Origin: Flaccisagitta enflata
Taxonomy: Eukaryota; Chaetognatha; Sagittoidea; Aphragmophora
Length of the DNA stretch: 64,000 nucleotides
Assembly (NCBI GenBank): GCA_965153355.1
Contig: OZ231127.1
Coordinates: 930,001-994,000 of the forward strand
Reading direction: 5' to 3'
In this document: piece by piece, positions 10,290 through 21,327 of the stretch
How positions within the stretch are numbered: position 1 is the first letter of the stretch
Layout: each line of letters starts with the position of its first letter
The notes under the pieces: generated by a model
Databases searched by the model: none
Seen by the model: the letters and a program-made list of their open reading frames with translations, nothing else
Told to the model about the DNA's origin: nothing
Position numbers and translations under genes: made by a program

Positions 10290-11290
10290 GAGAACTCGTT
10301 TGGGGCCTTTAAAAATGGGTAAATATTAAACATCCCCTCTTTTACTCAAATTACACTTTTGTTTTTTTTTTAAGGACCAGAAAGTATTTTTTGAGGCTGG
10401 GATGTCCTTCAATTTTAGTAAAATTTAGGCTGATAATATTTTAAGCGTGTCTTTTATATTTTCCTATGAATTCATACATTAAAATAACTGATGTACAGTA
10501 TGAGTAATGAGATATGACAGTAATTCCTTTGTACTTGTTCTTGATTAAATGGTATATCATTTAACAGAAGTAAACGCTGTTATCATTTTATAAAAAAAAA
10601 AAAAGAAAGATTCAAGACAGTCTAAATTGTGAATCAATTTTTTTTAACAAATCGGAGGATAGGCTTCGTCCTTAATTTTTGGAAAAATTTCAGCGTCATA
10701 TCCTTGTAACCCGAGTGTGAGGGCGTTTTTAAGTATTCTTGCTCATTTAGCTCATTTTGCTCGCTCTTTTTCTCTAGTTTTAAATAGGATAAATAAATCA
10801 ATGTTTTGATTTAAGCATGCAATTAAAAGGATGCATGTCAGTCAGCAAAGCTGGTTATCTGGTGGAACTATTTTGAATATTTTAGCTCATCTAGCTCATT
10901 TGGCTCAGTCCTATTTTTCTTTGATTTTCAGTGCAATCAATACATACAATTGCTTTTGATTTCATCTAATCAATGAAAAAAATTTCAGTCACTGAAGGTA
11001 AAAGCATGATGAAAAGTGATCAATGCTTACGCCTTTTTTCCTCACGGCGACAGCCGCCCTTACTGGTATCATTTCGGTATTGAGTCAAGCAGAACAACAG
11101 AAAACAATGAATTTCTTCCTCTTGCGATCCAAATTTTTTTCTAAATACAGTTTCCAACACACCCCCCCCGTCCTTCCCCCATATACGGCCATTTATGGAC
11201 TCACACAACCCTCCCACATACAATAGCAACCACACCAATTAGCAGACGGCCAAACGGACCATCTTAACTGCTCATTTCCCAACTAATCAA
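10290..11290. other. Intergenic stretch, no gene recognised
   Basis: AT-rich sequence. At 10,725-10,930 there are copies of GCTCATTTAGCTCATTTTGC-type sequence, in the opposite orientation to the ~125-bp repeats at 23,930-24,300. Open frames here (10129-10329, 11023-11226) show no family features. Confidence 0.5.
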
Positions 11291-11340
11291 CACTGGTGTC
11301 ACAACCACAAATACTGACGGACAAACGGAACAACAGATTG

Positions 11341-11427
11341 ATCAACGGACGAACGGACCGACGGACGAACGGACCGACGGACGAACGGACCGACGGACGA
11401 ACGGACCGACGGACGAACGGACCGACG
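11341..11427. repeat. 16-bp minisatellite (5 copies)
   Basis: Nearly perfect tandem copies of GACGAACGGACCGACG. It resembles the GGTCCGTCGGTC arrays inside Rep-A and Rep-B in the other orientation. Confidence 0.9.
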
Positions 11428-11582
11428 CAACGGCCTCAACTGAGAGCATCCTCAAATAGTTGGTTGTTCTTTTGTTTTCCACGGGTGGTGCAATCCATAA
11501 TTGACGAGCTCTGTAGCATAAAAAGTTCAACCTATCGCAAAAGGAAACAGAAAAGCAACGTATGAAATTGTTGTTGATATAG

Positions 11583-11595
11583 TTGTTGTTGTCGA

Positions 11596-11692
<97 letters not shown>

Positions 11693-11728
11693 ATTGTTGT
11701 TGTTGTTGTTGTTGTTGGTGTTGTTGGG
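11583..11728. repeat. (TTG)n microsatellite
   Basis: Almost pure TTG/GTT triplets, which generate an artificial poly-leucine frame. The array abuts the inverted-repeat-bounded block at 11732-12208. Confidence 0.95.
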
Positions 11729-11731
11729 CTT

Positions 11732-12208
11732 ACGTGTAGGAGACGACCGGACTTTTTTTAGCGTTTTTAACGAGTTTTTTTTTCACGAAAATTTCAAATC
11801 TGAAACAAGAGAACAATTTAGGTCAATGATCCGAGCCACCCCTACCCTACCCTACACCAACCCACCCTAACCCTAAACCCACCCTACCCTAAACCCACCC
11901 TAACCTAAACTACCCTACCCCTAAACCCCACCCTACCCTACCCCTAAACCCACCTACCCTAACCCTACCCCTAACACCCCTAAACCAACCCCTACCCTAA
12001 CCCTAAACCCACCCTACCCCTAAACCCACCCTTAACCCTAAATAAACAAGAAATCAAAGAATCATCGATAAATCAACATAAATCAACAAGAAATCAATAA
12101 CTCGACGTAAGAAGTAGAAGCGAGAGTGAGAAATAGTCGAGAGAGGCCGAGACTCGGCTGAAAACGAAAACAAAAGACATCGCTCTAGTCCGGTCGTCTC
12201 CTACACGT
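11732..12208. mobile_element. 477-bp block with 22-bp perfect inverted ends and telomere-like interior
   Basis: The first 22 bases (ACGTGTAGGAGACGACCGGA + CT) are the exact reverse complement of the last 22 (12187-12208). Between them lie about 200 bp of CCCTAA-like repeats and an AT-rich part. (TTG)n arrays lie on both sides. This may be a small TIR element inserted in a microsatellite; I see no clear target duplication. Confidence 0.65.
11838..12037. repeat. Degenerate telomere-like array (CCCTAAACC/CCCTACC)
   Basis: Mixed units CCCTAA, CCCTAAA and CCCTACC in tandem. They resemble metazoan TTAGGG telomere repeats but are irregular. The block is internal, not at a chromosome end, because normal repeats continue on both sides. 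Confidence 0.8.
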
Positions 12209-12212
12209 AGAC

Positions 12213-12213
12213 C

Positions 12214-12293
<80 letters not shown>

Positions 12294-12321
12294 TTGTTGT
12301 TGTTGTTGTTTTTGTTAATGA

Positions 12322-12383
<62 letters not shown>

Positions 12384-12407
12384 TGTTGTTGTTGTTGTTT
12401 TTGTTAA

Positions 12408-12478
<71 letters not shown>

Positions 12479-12506
12479 TGTTGTTGTTGTTGTTGTTGTT
12501 GTTGGT
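12213..12506. repeat. (TTG)n microsatellite, second block
   Basis: TTG triplets with a few TTTTG and TTAATG interruptions, passing into GGTTGTGGTGG at the right end. Confidence 0.95.
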
Positions 12507-12696
12507 TGTGGTGGTGATGGTGGTGGTTGTTGCCGTTGTTGCTGTTTGTGTTACTTACTGCGTTTCAAGTAATTTGCTCGCGATTAATGTTTTATTGTTG
12601 TTCAAGGTCAAAATGTCTTTTTGCCAACTCTTCGTTCGAAAGACCTTTCTTCAGCTTCGTCGTTGACATATCAGTGTAGCTCCGTTTCTTTTCTTA

Positions 12697-13310
12697 AGAC
12701 GGCGAGCATTTGATGCCACATTTAGTGTTTCGCCACATTTTTTCAACTATAGTTGAATAATAATGATGCCAAAAATATTTTCAAGAGACAAATTATCCCC
12801 AGAAACACACTGTGTGTATGTCTTTGTCATATGCTGACCTCTAATGAACCTTGTAATCAGCAATTCACATAAGCAAAGCAAAGAAAAAAAGGTTTTTACT
12901 GAAATTTTGTTTACACTTTTTATCTAATTGCTGCTGTTAAAATTATAAGACACTCAAATGCAGAGGAATTTTGCATTTTCAAAAACATAGCCGCCTCTGT
13001 AATCAATTTTGGGAGACGGCTATGTTCTTTATTTTTGTATTTTTCCATTTTCTATGCAAAGTTATAATTTTAACAAGCCTCCTATCAGTGAACAAATATA
13101 AAACTCTGAAAATTTTTTAGTGAATATTTTAAGTTGATGGTATCAATACTTGCTCTTTTGTCTAATTTGAATGCAAATTTTGCAATCAAATATCTACTAT
13201 AATATATTACAATGATTTTTTAAATGTCATTTTTCATTTGTATTCTCATGAAAATTTATATTTTGACCCCTGTTGACACACTAAATCTTGCCTTCAGATG
13301 CTCGCCGTCT
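12697..13310. mobile_element. TA-flanked long-TIR element (614 bp)
   Basis: Left end AGACGGCGAGCATTTGATGC, right end CAGATGCTCGCCGTCT, with TA at 12695-12696 and 13311-13312. The inverted match is about 31 bp. The interior hairpin (GCATTTTCAAAAACATAGCC, about 12,974) matches the one in 6177-6765. Confidence 0.85.
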
Positions 13311-13446
13311 TAAAGCCTTTGTACAAGAACAAGGCCGAATACACAGCCAGTGTCACGACTACCCTAGCAGCGCACTAGTGAGCAGGGACAGGGAAGCTTC
13401 CTTTCCTTTCTTTAGTCAACCTTGTAGCCATCTATTCATTTATCAA

Positions 13447-13788
13447 TTTTTAATCGCGTGCACGCGACTCTACACCCCGCTTTGTTGGTCTGTCCGTCTG
13501 TCTGTCCGTCCGTCGGTTGGTCAGTCCGTCCATCTGTCCGTCCGTCTGTCGGTCCGTCACACTTTACTTTTTTTGTTATATAATGTCAACTCTTAGGTCA
13601 TTTTAGGTTTTTTTTAGTCATCATTAGTTATTCTTAGACATTTTGAGTCATTCCAAGTCATTTTTAGTCATACTAAGTCATTTTAAGTTATTCTAAGTCA
13701 ATTTTGGTCATTTTAAGTCATTTTAAGTCATTCTAAGTCATTCTTAGTCTTTAGGTCTCGCACGTGACTTTTAGGTGTTGGCCTTGTT
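13447..13788 (-). repeat. Rep-A copy
   Basis: Starts with the hairpin end AATCGCGTGCACGCGACTCT, then a GTCTGTCCGTCCGTC array, then a TTTTAAGTCATTCTAAGTCA array, and ends TAGGTGTTGGCCTTGTT. Orientation is given relative to the AACAAGGCC end. Confidence 0.8.
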
Positions 13789-14035
13789 GAATTCAAGGAT
13801 AGCACGCAGGTTCTTAACTTAAAATTGTCGGAACCTTTATGTTCGCAAGCTTTGCATACCAATTCATGGTAGAATGCACCAAAAAAAAATTGGAGGTCAT
13901 TGGAGGTTGGGAAGTTGGCGCCGCCACCCCCCTTTCCCCCCCCCTGCTAAATCAGTGGTTGTTGCGATCGTTTTTGTCATTGGTTTGGGCATTCATTCAT
14001 TTGCTTATTCATTTATTTGTTTGTTTTTTTTATTT

Positions 14036-14365
14036 GCAGGGGGGTAGTCAACACTTGCAGGGGGGTAGTCAACACTTGCATTGGGGTAGTTAACACTTGC
14101 AGGGGGGTAGCTGACACTTGAAGGGGCTAGTCAACAATTGCGGGAGGTAGTCGACCCTTGCGGGGGTAGTTGACACTTGTGGGGGTAAATCAATACTTGC
14201 AGGGGGTAGTCAATACTTGCAGGGGGTAGTTAACACATGTAGGGGGTAGTTGACACATGGGGGGTAGTTGACACTTGTGGGGGCTAGTCCACACTTGCAA
14301 GGGATAATCCACACTTGCGAGGGATAGTTTGCACTTGCGAGGGATAGTCCACTTATGCAGGGGGT
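14036..14365. repeat. ~20-bp minisatellite GGGGTAGTCAACACTTGCAG
   Basis: About 16 variable tandem copies. The same unit forms the much longer array at 20,351-21,250. It lies on the 3' side of the LINE fragment at 14817-15281. Confidence 0.9.
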
Positions 14366-14816
14366 GATTTTCAGTAGAGAACTTTAGTCTTCATTGTAGG
14401 ATGATAAGACGATGCATGGATATTGAGGGGGGGTAGCAATGGGAGGCGGGGTGGAAGTTGATGAAGATGGTGATAGTGGCGAGGAGGAAGAGGAAGTCAA
14501 AAGAGGAAGAGGAGGCGCGGTCCCGATCAGGGGTAGTAGGTGTACAGGGCATAGGAGGCCATAGATTGTGGACCCAGGCAGGCGTGGAAGGAAGACAAGA
14601 AGAGTGGGAGGTCGTGGGTGAAGGTTGAGACAGCGGCGGAAAAGGAGCGCGAGGAGAAGGAGGAGGAGGCTCTGGAGGAGGTTTTGGGGAGAGGAGGCAG
14701 GGCCACGGGCTTTTCGAGAGTTGGGAGGGAGGAGGAGGGGGGAAGGGGAGGAGGGGCGGAGGCAGCGGAGGAAGGAAGCGGAGATCAATGGGAGGGAGGT
14801 GTGAAAAAGACGATGT

Positions 14817-15281
14817 TGAGGACAGGAAGTGAGCAGCATGGACAGGGTTGGACCATAAGTCGATCTTGTAGAGCTGTGAAGGGTGGGAGGCGCACTCAAA
14901 GAGATCGGCAGTGACCTGTGGGGCAGCACAGCAATCCGGGCAAAGATCGTCACCGGAGCCACTAACAACAACTTCATAAGATTTAAGGGCATGGCAGAAA
15001 CCCAAACAGAGTTGCTTCAAATTCAACCGCCAGGGCCGAGGAAGCGATTTCTCCGAGTCTTAAACAGGTGGGGGCCAATTATTTAGAACCCTGTTGGGAT
15101 TGGCGTCCATTTCGTCAATAGCGACTGCAACAGCCGAGGTATGAAGGTCGGAGATGATTGAACCGAGGTTGCTGAGTGGGATCTGGCCATGTCTTTTGAC
15201 AAGGGCCACACTTTCAAAGCCGGGTACTCTTGCTCGCGAAACAACGCCCGTGGCGAAGTGGATGGTTACGTGGCGTGGCAA
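14817..15281 (-). pseudogene. Non-LTR retrotransposon (jockey/I-type) C-terminal fragment
   Basis: On the minus strand the frame reads NPNRVLNNWPPPV, stop, DSEKSLPRPWRLNLKQLC, and continues to a zinc-knuckle-like LCPDCCAAPQVTADLFECAS and LYKIDLWSNPVHAAHFL. This matches the usual end of jockey/I-group polymerase proteins (LPR...LAQLRSG...L.SY, CPxC...HLF.C, DLW.nP...A.FL). An in-frame TAA at 15060-15062 and the missing RT domain make it a dead fragment. The proline-rich continuation to 14391 reads low-complexity DNA and is probably not protein. Confidence 0.8.
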
Positions 15282-15369
15282 CTTTACGTGGCCACTTGGG
15301 TCTTATAGTCAAGTGGCCACAGGGGCTAGACAACACTTGTCAACACTTGCTGACCAACAGTCTATGGCG

Positions 15370-15468
15370 ACACCAAGTCATGACGCCAAGTCATGACTTG
15401 GTGTCATGACGCCAAGTTATGACGCCAAGTCATGACGCCAAGTCATGACGCCAAGTCATGACACCATA
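15370..15468. repeat. 13-bp tandem repeat GCCAAGTCATGAC
   Basis: About six to seven copies of GCCAAGTCATGAC and its variants, locally palindromic (GTCATGAC). Confidence 0.85.
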
Positions 15469-15619
15469 TCACATAACTAATTCATGACTTCTCACTATGA
15501 AAACACTTCTAAGTAAGGTGCCACTGAGTCACTGGGCCATAAACAAAAATACAACACAATAGGTTTTCTTTTTAAGAAAGCTTTTGACACAAAATCCAAA
15601 CTAAATTGCAAAAAGTAAT

Positions 15620-15661
15620 GGTCTGTCTGTCTATCGACTTGTCGGTCTGTCTGTTTATCTA

Positions 15662-15742
<81 letters not shown>

Positions 15743-15895
15743 CTCATTTTCTGTGTCACACCAACTGAGGGCCATCGCAATATGCGGAGTCGCGTGCACT
15801 CACACAAACAAACACACATACACGCACACACATACACACACACACACACATAAACACACACACACACACACACACATAAACACAAACACACATGT
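15620..15895. repeat. Compound (CTGT)n-(CT)n-(CA)n microsatellite
   Basis: (CTGT)n to about 15,700, (CT)n to about 15,739, a 60-bp non-repeat joint with GGAGTCGCGTGCAC, then (CA)n to about 15,893. Confidence 0.95.
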
Positions 15896-16323
15896 ACACA
15901 AGTATGAACTTTCACAGTTTCACTAACTATATAGCTAAGAAAAAAAACAAACAACTTGATTTGCTTGTTTCTATTGAACCAAAGGCTACAACCATAGAAA
16001 AGCCATGACCATTTGAAAGATTTTCAAAAAATCTTTTTATCCGACATCGCAGGTATGTAGCTTTATTCCAGGGGTGTGTAAAATTGAGTCACCTTTGACC
16101 CCCCCCCCTTTCCGCGTTTGATTTTCTTCCCGATGACGCATTGTGTCGCCTTATAAAATCTATGATTCTCTTCCCCTTAAAGCAATAAAACAGTGTATTT
16201 GAGGATTGATCAGTTATGATAGGTGTTTTACTGATCAGTTTTTAGTCACATGGTATGCAACTCTACACCCCGCTATGTTGGTCTATTGGTCAGTCAGTCA
16301 GTTGGTTTTAGGGGAAACCAAGA

Positions 16324-16440
16324 AAATATTGTTAGTTTTTGGGAATAGAATTATATTTTTGAATTTCTTTTAAAAACAAAATAGGATATATTGCAGCATA
16401 GAATTATAAAATTTTAAGATTCATAGCAAACATTGAGACA
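16324..16440. repeat. 117-bp repeat, copy 1 (pair at 19028-19148)
   Basis: AATATTGTTAGTTTTTGGGA through CATAGCAAACATTGAGACA recurs almost unchanged at 19,028-19,148. In both places a Rep-A copy follows within about 70 bp, so this is a duplicated segment or an unrecognised repeat joined to Rep-A. Confidence 0.8.
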
Positions 16441-16633
16441 ACAAGGCCGGATACACGGCTACGCCAGTTCTGTGCGGGTGAGCAGGGGCCATAATTGAGG
16501 TGTGTGAAACATTTGGGCAGGAGCAATGAGGCCAAAACCCCCATTAACACCAAAAAAGTAAAGTGTGACGGACCAACGGACCGACGGACCGACGGACCAA
16601 CGGACCAACAAAGCGGGGTGTAGAGTGGCTCAA
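16441..16633 (+). repeat. Rep-A copy
   Basis: Starts ACAAGGCCGGATACACGGCT, has a GGACCGACGGACCGACGG array, and ends GCGGGGTGTAGAGT. The hairpin at the end is partly lost. Confidence 0.8.
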
Positions 16634-16694
16634 TTTTGATCCCTAAATATTTTAGTTACAAAAAATATATCATGACAAAATCAGAAAGAGAGAA

Positions 16695-16698
<4 letters not shown>

Positions 16699-16745
<47 letters not shown>
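16699..16745. repeat. (GA)n microsatellite
   Basis: Pure GA dinucleotides. Confidence 0.95.
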
Positions 16746-16747
<2 letters not shown>

Positions 16748-17126
16748 TATGAAAACAATATCCCTCACTATACCCAAACTGTATAAACCACTCAATAATT
16801 ACTTTCGTACATGCATCCTGCTATCAGCCTGAACAAAAACACAAACAATTGATGAAGCCATGTTTAGTAAATATTAGGCAAACGCAAAAGCAAGTGTGAG
16901 CGAACACCACAAAGAATTAAAAAAAAAAAATCTTGAACTTGAAGAGAGTCAACTGCTAGAACTTTACCTGTCAAGTAAAGATTCGGGCAACTCGTGGTTT
17001 CAGAAAATTTTCCTGTGTATAACAGCGGTTAAACGGCGTCTGTTATCTTGTCCCAAAGTAGGGAACCTATCAACCATATGACCAAATTGAATTGGCTTAT
17101 GTTACTAGTTTTACTAGCAGGCGTGC

Positions 17127-17336
17127 TTTTTAGTCGCGTGCACGCAACTCTATAACCCACTCTGTCACTTTGCTTTTTTCGACGTTTTACGCCATTTTAA
17201 AACATTTTAAGTCATTTTAAGTTGTTAAAAGTTAATCTAAGTCAATTTACATTTAGTCTCTTAGTCTTTTGGTCTTTTAATCTTTTGGTCTCATGGTCTT
17301 AATAACCGCATGCGACTGTAAGGTATTGGCCTTGTT
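17127..17336 (-). repeat. Rep-A copy
   Basis: TTTTAGTCGCGTGCACGCAA to GGTATTGGCCTTGTT, with a short TAAGTCATTTTAAGTT array. Confidence 0.75.
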
Positions 17337-17414
17337 CTTCTTTCCTTCCGAGTAGCTTATATTTTCCCTTTGAACATTCCAACTTGTCTATCATATCCTT
17401 GTCATAAAGGCTAG

Positions 17415-17669
17415 TTACCGTGAGCGGTGAAATATTGAATATGAGTTTTCTAGGCTAACGGTTCTTAAAAAATGCAACCCAGTTGTTTCAAACCGCGCAC
17501 TGACAAGAATATGCCCAAACAAAGATTCATTTGCCATACCCTGAGTGACAAGATGATCGTGGTCCCTCCATATCTCAAAAGCGATATGAGGAGCTGATTT
17601 GCATATTGCAGTAGCAAGATTTTTTTCAGTATTTATTACAACGTAACATCGTCTCAGATTCATCAACAC
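17415..17669 (-). other. Unrecognised 84-codon open frame with codon-like composition
   Basis: The predicted peptide is not low complexity (segments ICKSAPHIAFEIWRDHDHLV and GHILVSARFETTGLHFLR). On the minus strand its end overlaps a possible splice donor (CACG/gtaact). I do not recognise a family. It sits inside the possible TIR element, so a transposon-derived coding relic is as likely as a host exon. Confidence 0.3.
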
Positions 17670-18273
17670 CCAACTTAGTTGTGTGTTGCATTTTTACGTT
17701 ACCGAATAAAAATCCTTGATTGTGAATACTGTTTTGATTGCATCACATTGAAGAATGTTGATGAAGATTGTTCTGATTCTCAATTCTAGTCAAATTTACA
17801 AGATCAAGACCTTCAGTTAGCATCATTGTGTCATGGTGTCTGGTGAACAAACAGAAACCTTCTGGATTACCTTCTGGGGGCATTTTTAGATGGCGGGGGA
17901 TCTATCCCGCCCAGAAACTATTGGTGTTAGGTAAATATGAAAGTCTGGAGGATCTTCGTTAGTCATAGAAGCTGAAGGGAGTAAAGAGTCAAAGACTGAG
18001 CAAGTGAAACGGGATGGAAGTAGATTCTATGTACCTTGTTCCCGATTGTTTTCTCTATATACTTCACTATTTTTTTTTTCTTCCTCTCCTTCTTTTTCTT
18101 TTTCTCTTTTTCTTTCTCTTTCTCTTTTTCATTTTTTTTTTCTTATTCTTCTTCTTCGATCTTCCGAGAGGCGCCCATATCATTCCGAGTGGCGGCGCCA
18201 CCCGCTAGTCCATAAAAAGCACGCCTGCTTACTAGTATGTTTTTTTTCCTTTAGAATATTCTATGACGATATA

Positions 18274-18960
18274 ACTTGAAAAGTCTTAAAAATAATTGAA
18301 TTCTGAAAAAAGTTCCTAAAAGACATTTGAAATGCATTTCATGTGTAACTCGCACAACTTTTTTTTATTAAAATCTGAACCTTTTGACTGATGAAGAAAT
18401 GTTGATCAAAATCAACTAAAATCACCATTTTTTAAAGTTTCTTGCTGAACAGATTTTCTTTAAGTAGCTCTCATTTCTGAATGGATTGAGCTACAGATAT
18501 CAGATTGGTGTCAAATTAAAGCTTATTTGCTGTTATTTTAAAAAATACAAAGAAGGAAACTTTTCTTTAGTGTTATTTCATATTAGCCATGAAGGCAATT
18601 GATGTCTCAATTAGAATTTTGATCAGAATTTGATTCAAAGGTCACTAGACCATCTCAGGTATGAAATGAGCATTTCAACTCTGGTTGCCCAAAAAAATTA
18701 CTACAAAATACCTTTTATTTGAGACCAATCTGGTGTCAGCAGCTCAAACTGTTTAGAAATGAGAGCGATTTAAAGAGAAAGAGTCCAATTTATAAATTTT
18801 TGCAAAGAAAAAATTTTGACATGTAGTCACATCTAGTTCTGTAAATATTCAGGGATCAATATTTGTAATAAAGTTCTATGAGTTTCACATCATCAAATGC
18901 ATTTCCCATATCTTTCAGGAATTTTTTACAGAATCTAATTATCTTTAAAACTTTTGGAGT
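18274..18960. mobile_element. TA-flanked long-TIR element (687 bp)
   Basis: Left end ACTTGAAAAGTCTTAAAAAT, right end ATCTTTAAAACTTTTGGAGT, flanked by TA at 18272-18273 and 18961-18962. The imperfect arms extend over about 250 bp. Each arm carries the shared core CTCATTTCTRAAYNGWTTGA (18,470 on + and about 18,765 inverted). Confidence 0.8.
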
Positions 18961-19027
18961 TATGTTGTCAAACAATATTGCAAACAAGAAAAAACACACT
19001 GTAAATAGCACTTTTATTTTACTTGAT

Positions 19028-19148
19028 AATCAAAAATATTGTTAGTTTTTTTGAATAGAATTATGTTTTTTAATTTCTTTTAAAAACAAAATAGGATATA
19101 TTGCAGCATAGAATTATAGAATTTAAAGATTCATAGCAAACATTGAGA
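19028..19148. repeat. 117-bp repeat, copy 2
   Basis: See copy 1 at 16324-16440. The Rep-A copy begins about 65 bp later. Confidence 0.8.
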
Positions 19149-19214
19149 CAAAAAAATATCTTTATTGCAACCACAGCTTCTGTGCAAACTCAACAAACAA
19201 AATAAAAAACAAAA

Positions 19215-19406
19215 AACAAGGCCATCACCTAAAAATTGTGTGCGAGACGTACATGAATACTTAGAATCACTGAGTGTACTCTTAAATGACTTTATATGAC
19301 TTAAGAAAATCAAATTGATAAAAAAAGTAAAAGTGTGACAGACAGACAGATAGACCTACAGATGGATGGACAAAGCAGGGTGTAGTGTCGCTTGTATACG
19401 ACTGAA
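19215..19406 (+). repeat. Rep-A copy, diverged
   Basis: ACAAGGCCATCACC to GTGTCGCTTGTATACGACTG, with a GACAGACAGATAGACC array. Confidence 0.65.
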
Positions 19407-19419
19407 AGAAAAAATAAAG

Positions 19420-19530
19420 AGAGAGAGAGAGAGAGAGAAAAGAAAAAGAAAGAGAGAGAAGAAAAGAGAGAGAGGGAGAGAGAGAGAGAGAAAGAGAGAA
19501 GAAAGAGAGACAGAGAGGATGAAAGAAGTG
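19420..19530. repeat. GA/GAAA-rich array
   Basis: GAGAGA with GAAA interruptions; it gives rise to spurious RE-repeat frames on both strands. Confidence 0.9.
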
Positions 19531-19567
19531 AGGGAAAGAGGGCGAAAAAAAACAGCGAAAAAAAAAA

Positions 19568-19780
19568 ACAAGGCTAAATACACGGCTACTGAAGTCGCGT
19601 GCGAGTAGGCAGGGGCCATATTTGAGGTCACCAGGTCATTTTGGCAGAAGCAGTAAGGTCAAGGAAATCAAATCATAAAAAAGGTAAAATGTGACTGACC
19701 GACCGACCAACCAACCAACTAACCAACTGACCGACCAATGGACAAAGCGGGTTGTAAAGTCGTGTGCACACGATTAAAAA
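19568..19780 (+). repeat. Rep-A copy
   Basis: ACAAGGCTAAATACACGGCT to GTCGTGTGCACACGATTAAAAA, with a GACCGACCAACCAACC array. The purine-rich tract that follows (19,780-19,990) is low complexity. Confidence 0.75.
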
Positions 19781-20184
19781 GGAAAGAAAGAAAAGGAAAA
19801 AAGATACTAGGAAAGAAAATAGAAAGAAGGAGAAAGAAAAGAAAAAAAAGACAGAAAAGAAGCAGAAGACTAAAAAAGTAAAAAAGCAAAAATGAAAAGA
19901 AAATGAACAAAGAATCATCAAATAAAGAAAGAAAAGAAAAGAAATGTACAGTAGAAAAAAAAAAGGAAAGAATAGAAGAGGATGAACAAGAAAAAAATTG
20001 ATTAGAAGTGGTGAGAGCACAAAACAACACCCGTGGGCACTTCTCGTGGCCACGGGAAGTGCCCACCCATGTTGTTTACCTAAGTAGCCACTGAAACTTT
20101 TGCATCAGTAATCACTTCTGCCCATGGCCACGGCCCGCAATGGAGTGGGTCGCCACGGCCCCCGAATCAAGAGCAAGAATACCT

Positions 20185-20328
20185 CACGACAACAGTGCGG
20201 TGAGGCTTTGGTTGAAGGATGCCTTGAGCGATTTAGTCGATGAGAGGAAGCATGGCTGAGATGGTTGAGCGTTGATGACGGAATCCATGTTGATGATGAG
20301 CCAAAGGGAACGCTTCGATTAGAAAAGG
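20185..20328 (-). pseudogene. LINE reverse-transcriptase fragment
   Basis: The minus-strand frame reads PFLIEAFPLAHHQHGFRHQR then STISAMLPLID, stop, IAQGILQPKPHRTVVV. This is the conserved non-LTR RT region (QHGFR..RST..A...L, then RTV.V before the catalytic block). An in-frame TAA interrupts it, and it diverges before the DD-containing motif. It may belong to the same LINE as the C-terminal piece at 14817-15281. Confidence 0.75.
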
Positions 20329-20350
20329 CTTGATAAGTCTCTCCAAAATC

Positions 20351-21250
20351 TTAACCGCAGGGGGTAGTCAACACTTTAATGGTGTAGTTATTTGTTATTA
20401 CTTGTTGGGGTAATCAACATTTGCAGGGGGTACTCAACACTTGCAGGGGATAGTCAGCACTTGCAGGGGATAGTTACTCCAATACTTGCGGGGGGTAGTC
20501 AACACTTGCAGGGGCTAGTTGGCACTTGAAAGGAACAGTCCACACTTGCAGAAAGTAATCAATACTTGCGGGGGTAGTTGACACTTGTAGTCGCTACTCC
20601 ACAATTACAAGGGCCAGTACATGCAGAGGGTAGTCAACTCTTGCAGGGGATAATCAGCACTTGCCGGGGGTAGATGACATTTACAGGGGTAGTTGTTACT
20701 TGCAGGGGGCAGTCCACACTTGCTGGGGCTAGTCAACACTTGTGGGGGGTAGTTGACACTTGTAGGGGGTAGTCAACCTTTACAAAGTTAGTCAATATTT
20801 AGGGGGGTAATCCACACTTGCCGGGGGTAGTCAACACTTGCGGGGGGTAGTCGGCACTTGTGAGGGACAGTCCACACTTCCAGGAGGTGGTTGACACTTG
20901 TAGGGGCTAGTCCACAATTACGTGGGCTAGTACATGCAGAGGGTCTTCAACTCTTAGAGGGGCTAGTCAACACTTGTGGGTGGTAGTTGACATTTACAGG
21001 GGTAGTCAGCTCTTGCAAGGGGTAGTCAACACTTTTGGGGGAGTAGTCAACTCTTTTGAGGCGTTGTTGACACTTAGAAGGGGTAGAAAACACTTTCAGG
21101 GGGTAGTTGACACTTGCAGGGGGTAGTCAACCTTGGCAAAGGTAATCAATATTTGGGAGGGTAGTTGACACTTGTTGGGGGTAGTCGACACTTGCGGGAG
21201 TAGTCAACACACGCGTGGGGCTGCAAACACTTATGGGGGGGGGGAATCGA
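20351..21250. repeat. Large ~20-bp minisatellite GGGGTAGTCAACACTTGCAG
   Basis: Roughly 45 variable copies (GGGGTAGTTGACACTTGTAG, GGGCTAGTCCACAATTACG and so on). It is the same unit as 14,036-14,365 and starts just upstream (5') of the LINE RT fragment. Confidence 0.92.
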
Positions 21251-21327
21251 CTTTTGCTAGGGTTGACATTCTGATCACTTAAAAGCATTTATTTTTCCTG
21301 ATTGAAACTTTGCACAAATCTGAAGTA

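Larger units (their letters stand above)
17104..18236. mobile_element. Possible TIR element around a Rep-A copy
   Basis: AGCAGGCGTGCTTTTTAG near 17,116 is inverted as AAAAAGCACGCCTGCT near 18,214, and ACTAGT lies just outside on both sides. The Rep-A copy at 17127-17336 begins right at the left TIR, so it inserted there later or is part of the element. No clear target duplication. Confidence 0.5.

Noticed and set aside
11838-12037. True chromosome end
   Set aside because: The repeats are degenerate, only about 200 bp, and continue into ordinary sequence on both sides.
14036-14365. Possible CRISPR-like array
   Set aside because: Units are contiguous variants of one 20-bp sequence without unique spacers; a minisatellite.
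14384-14816. Proline/serine-rich frames on the minus strand
   Set aside because: Low-complexity GGA-rich DNA; only the part above 14817 matches a LINE protein end.
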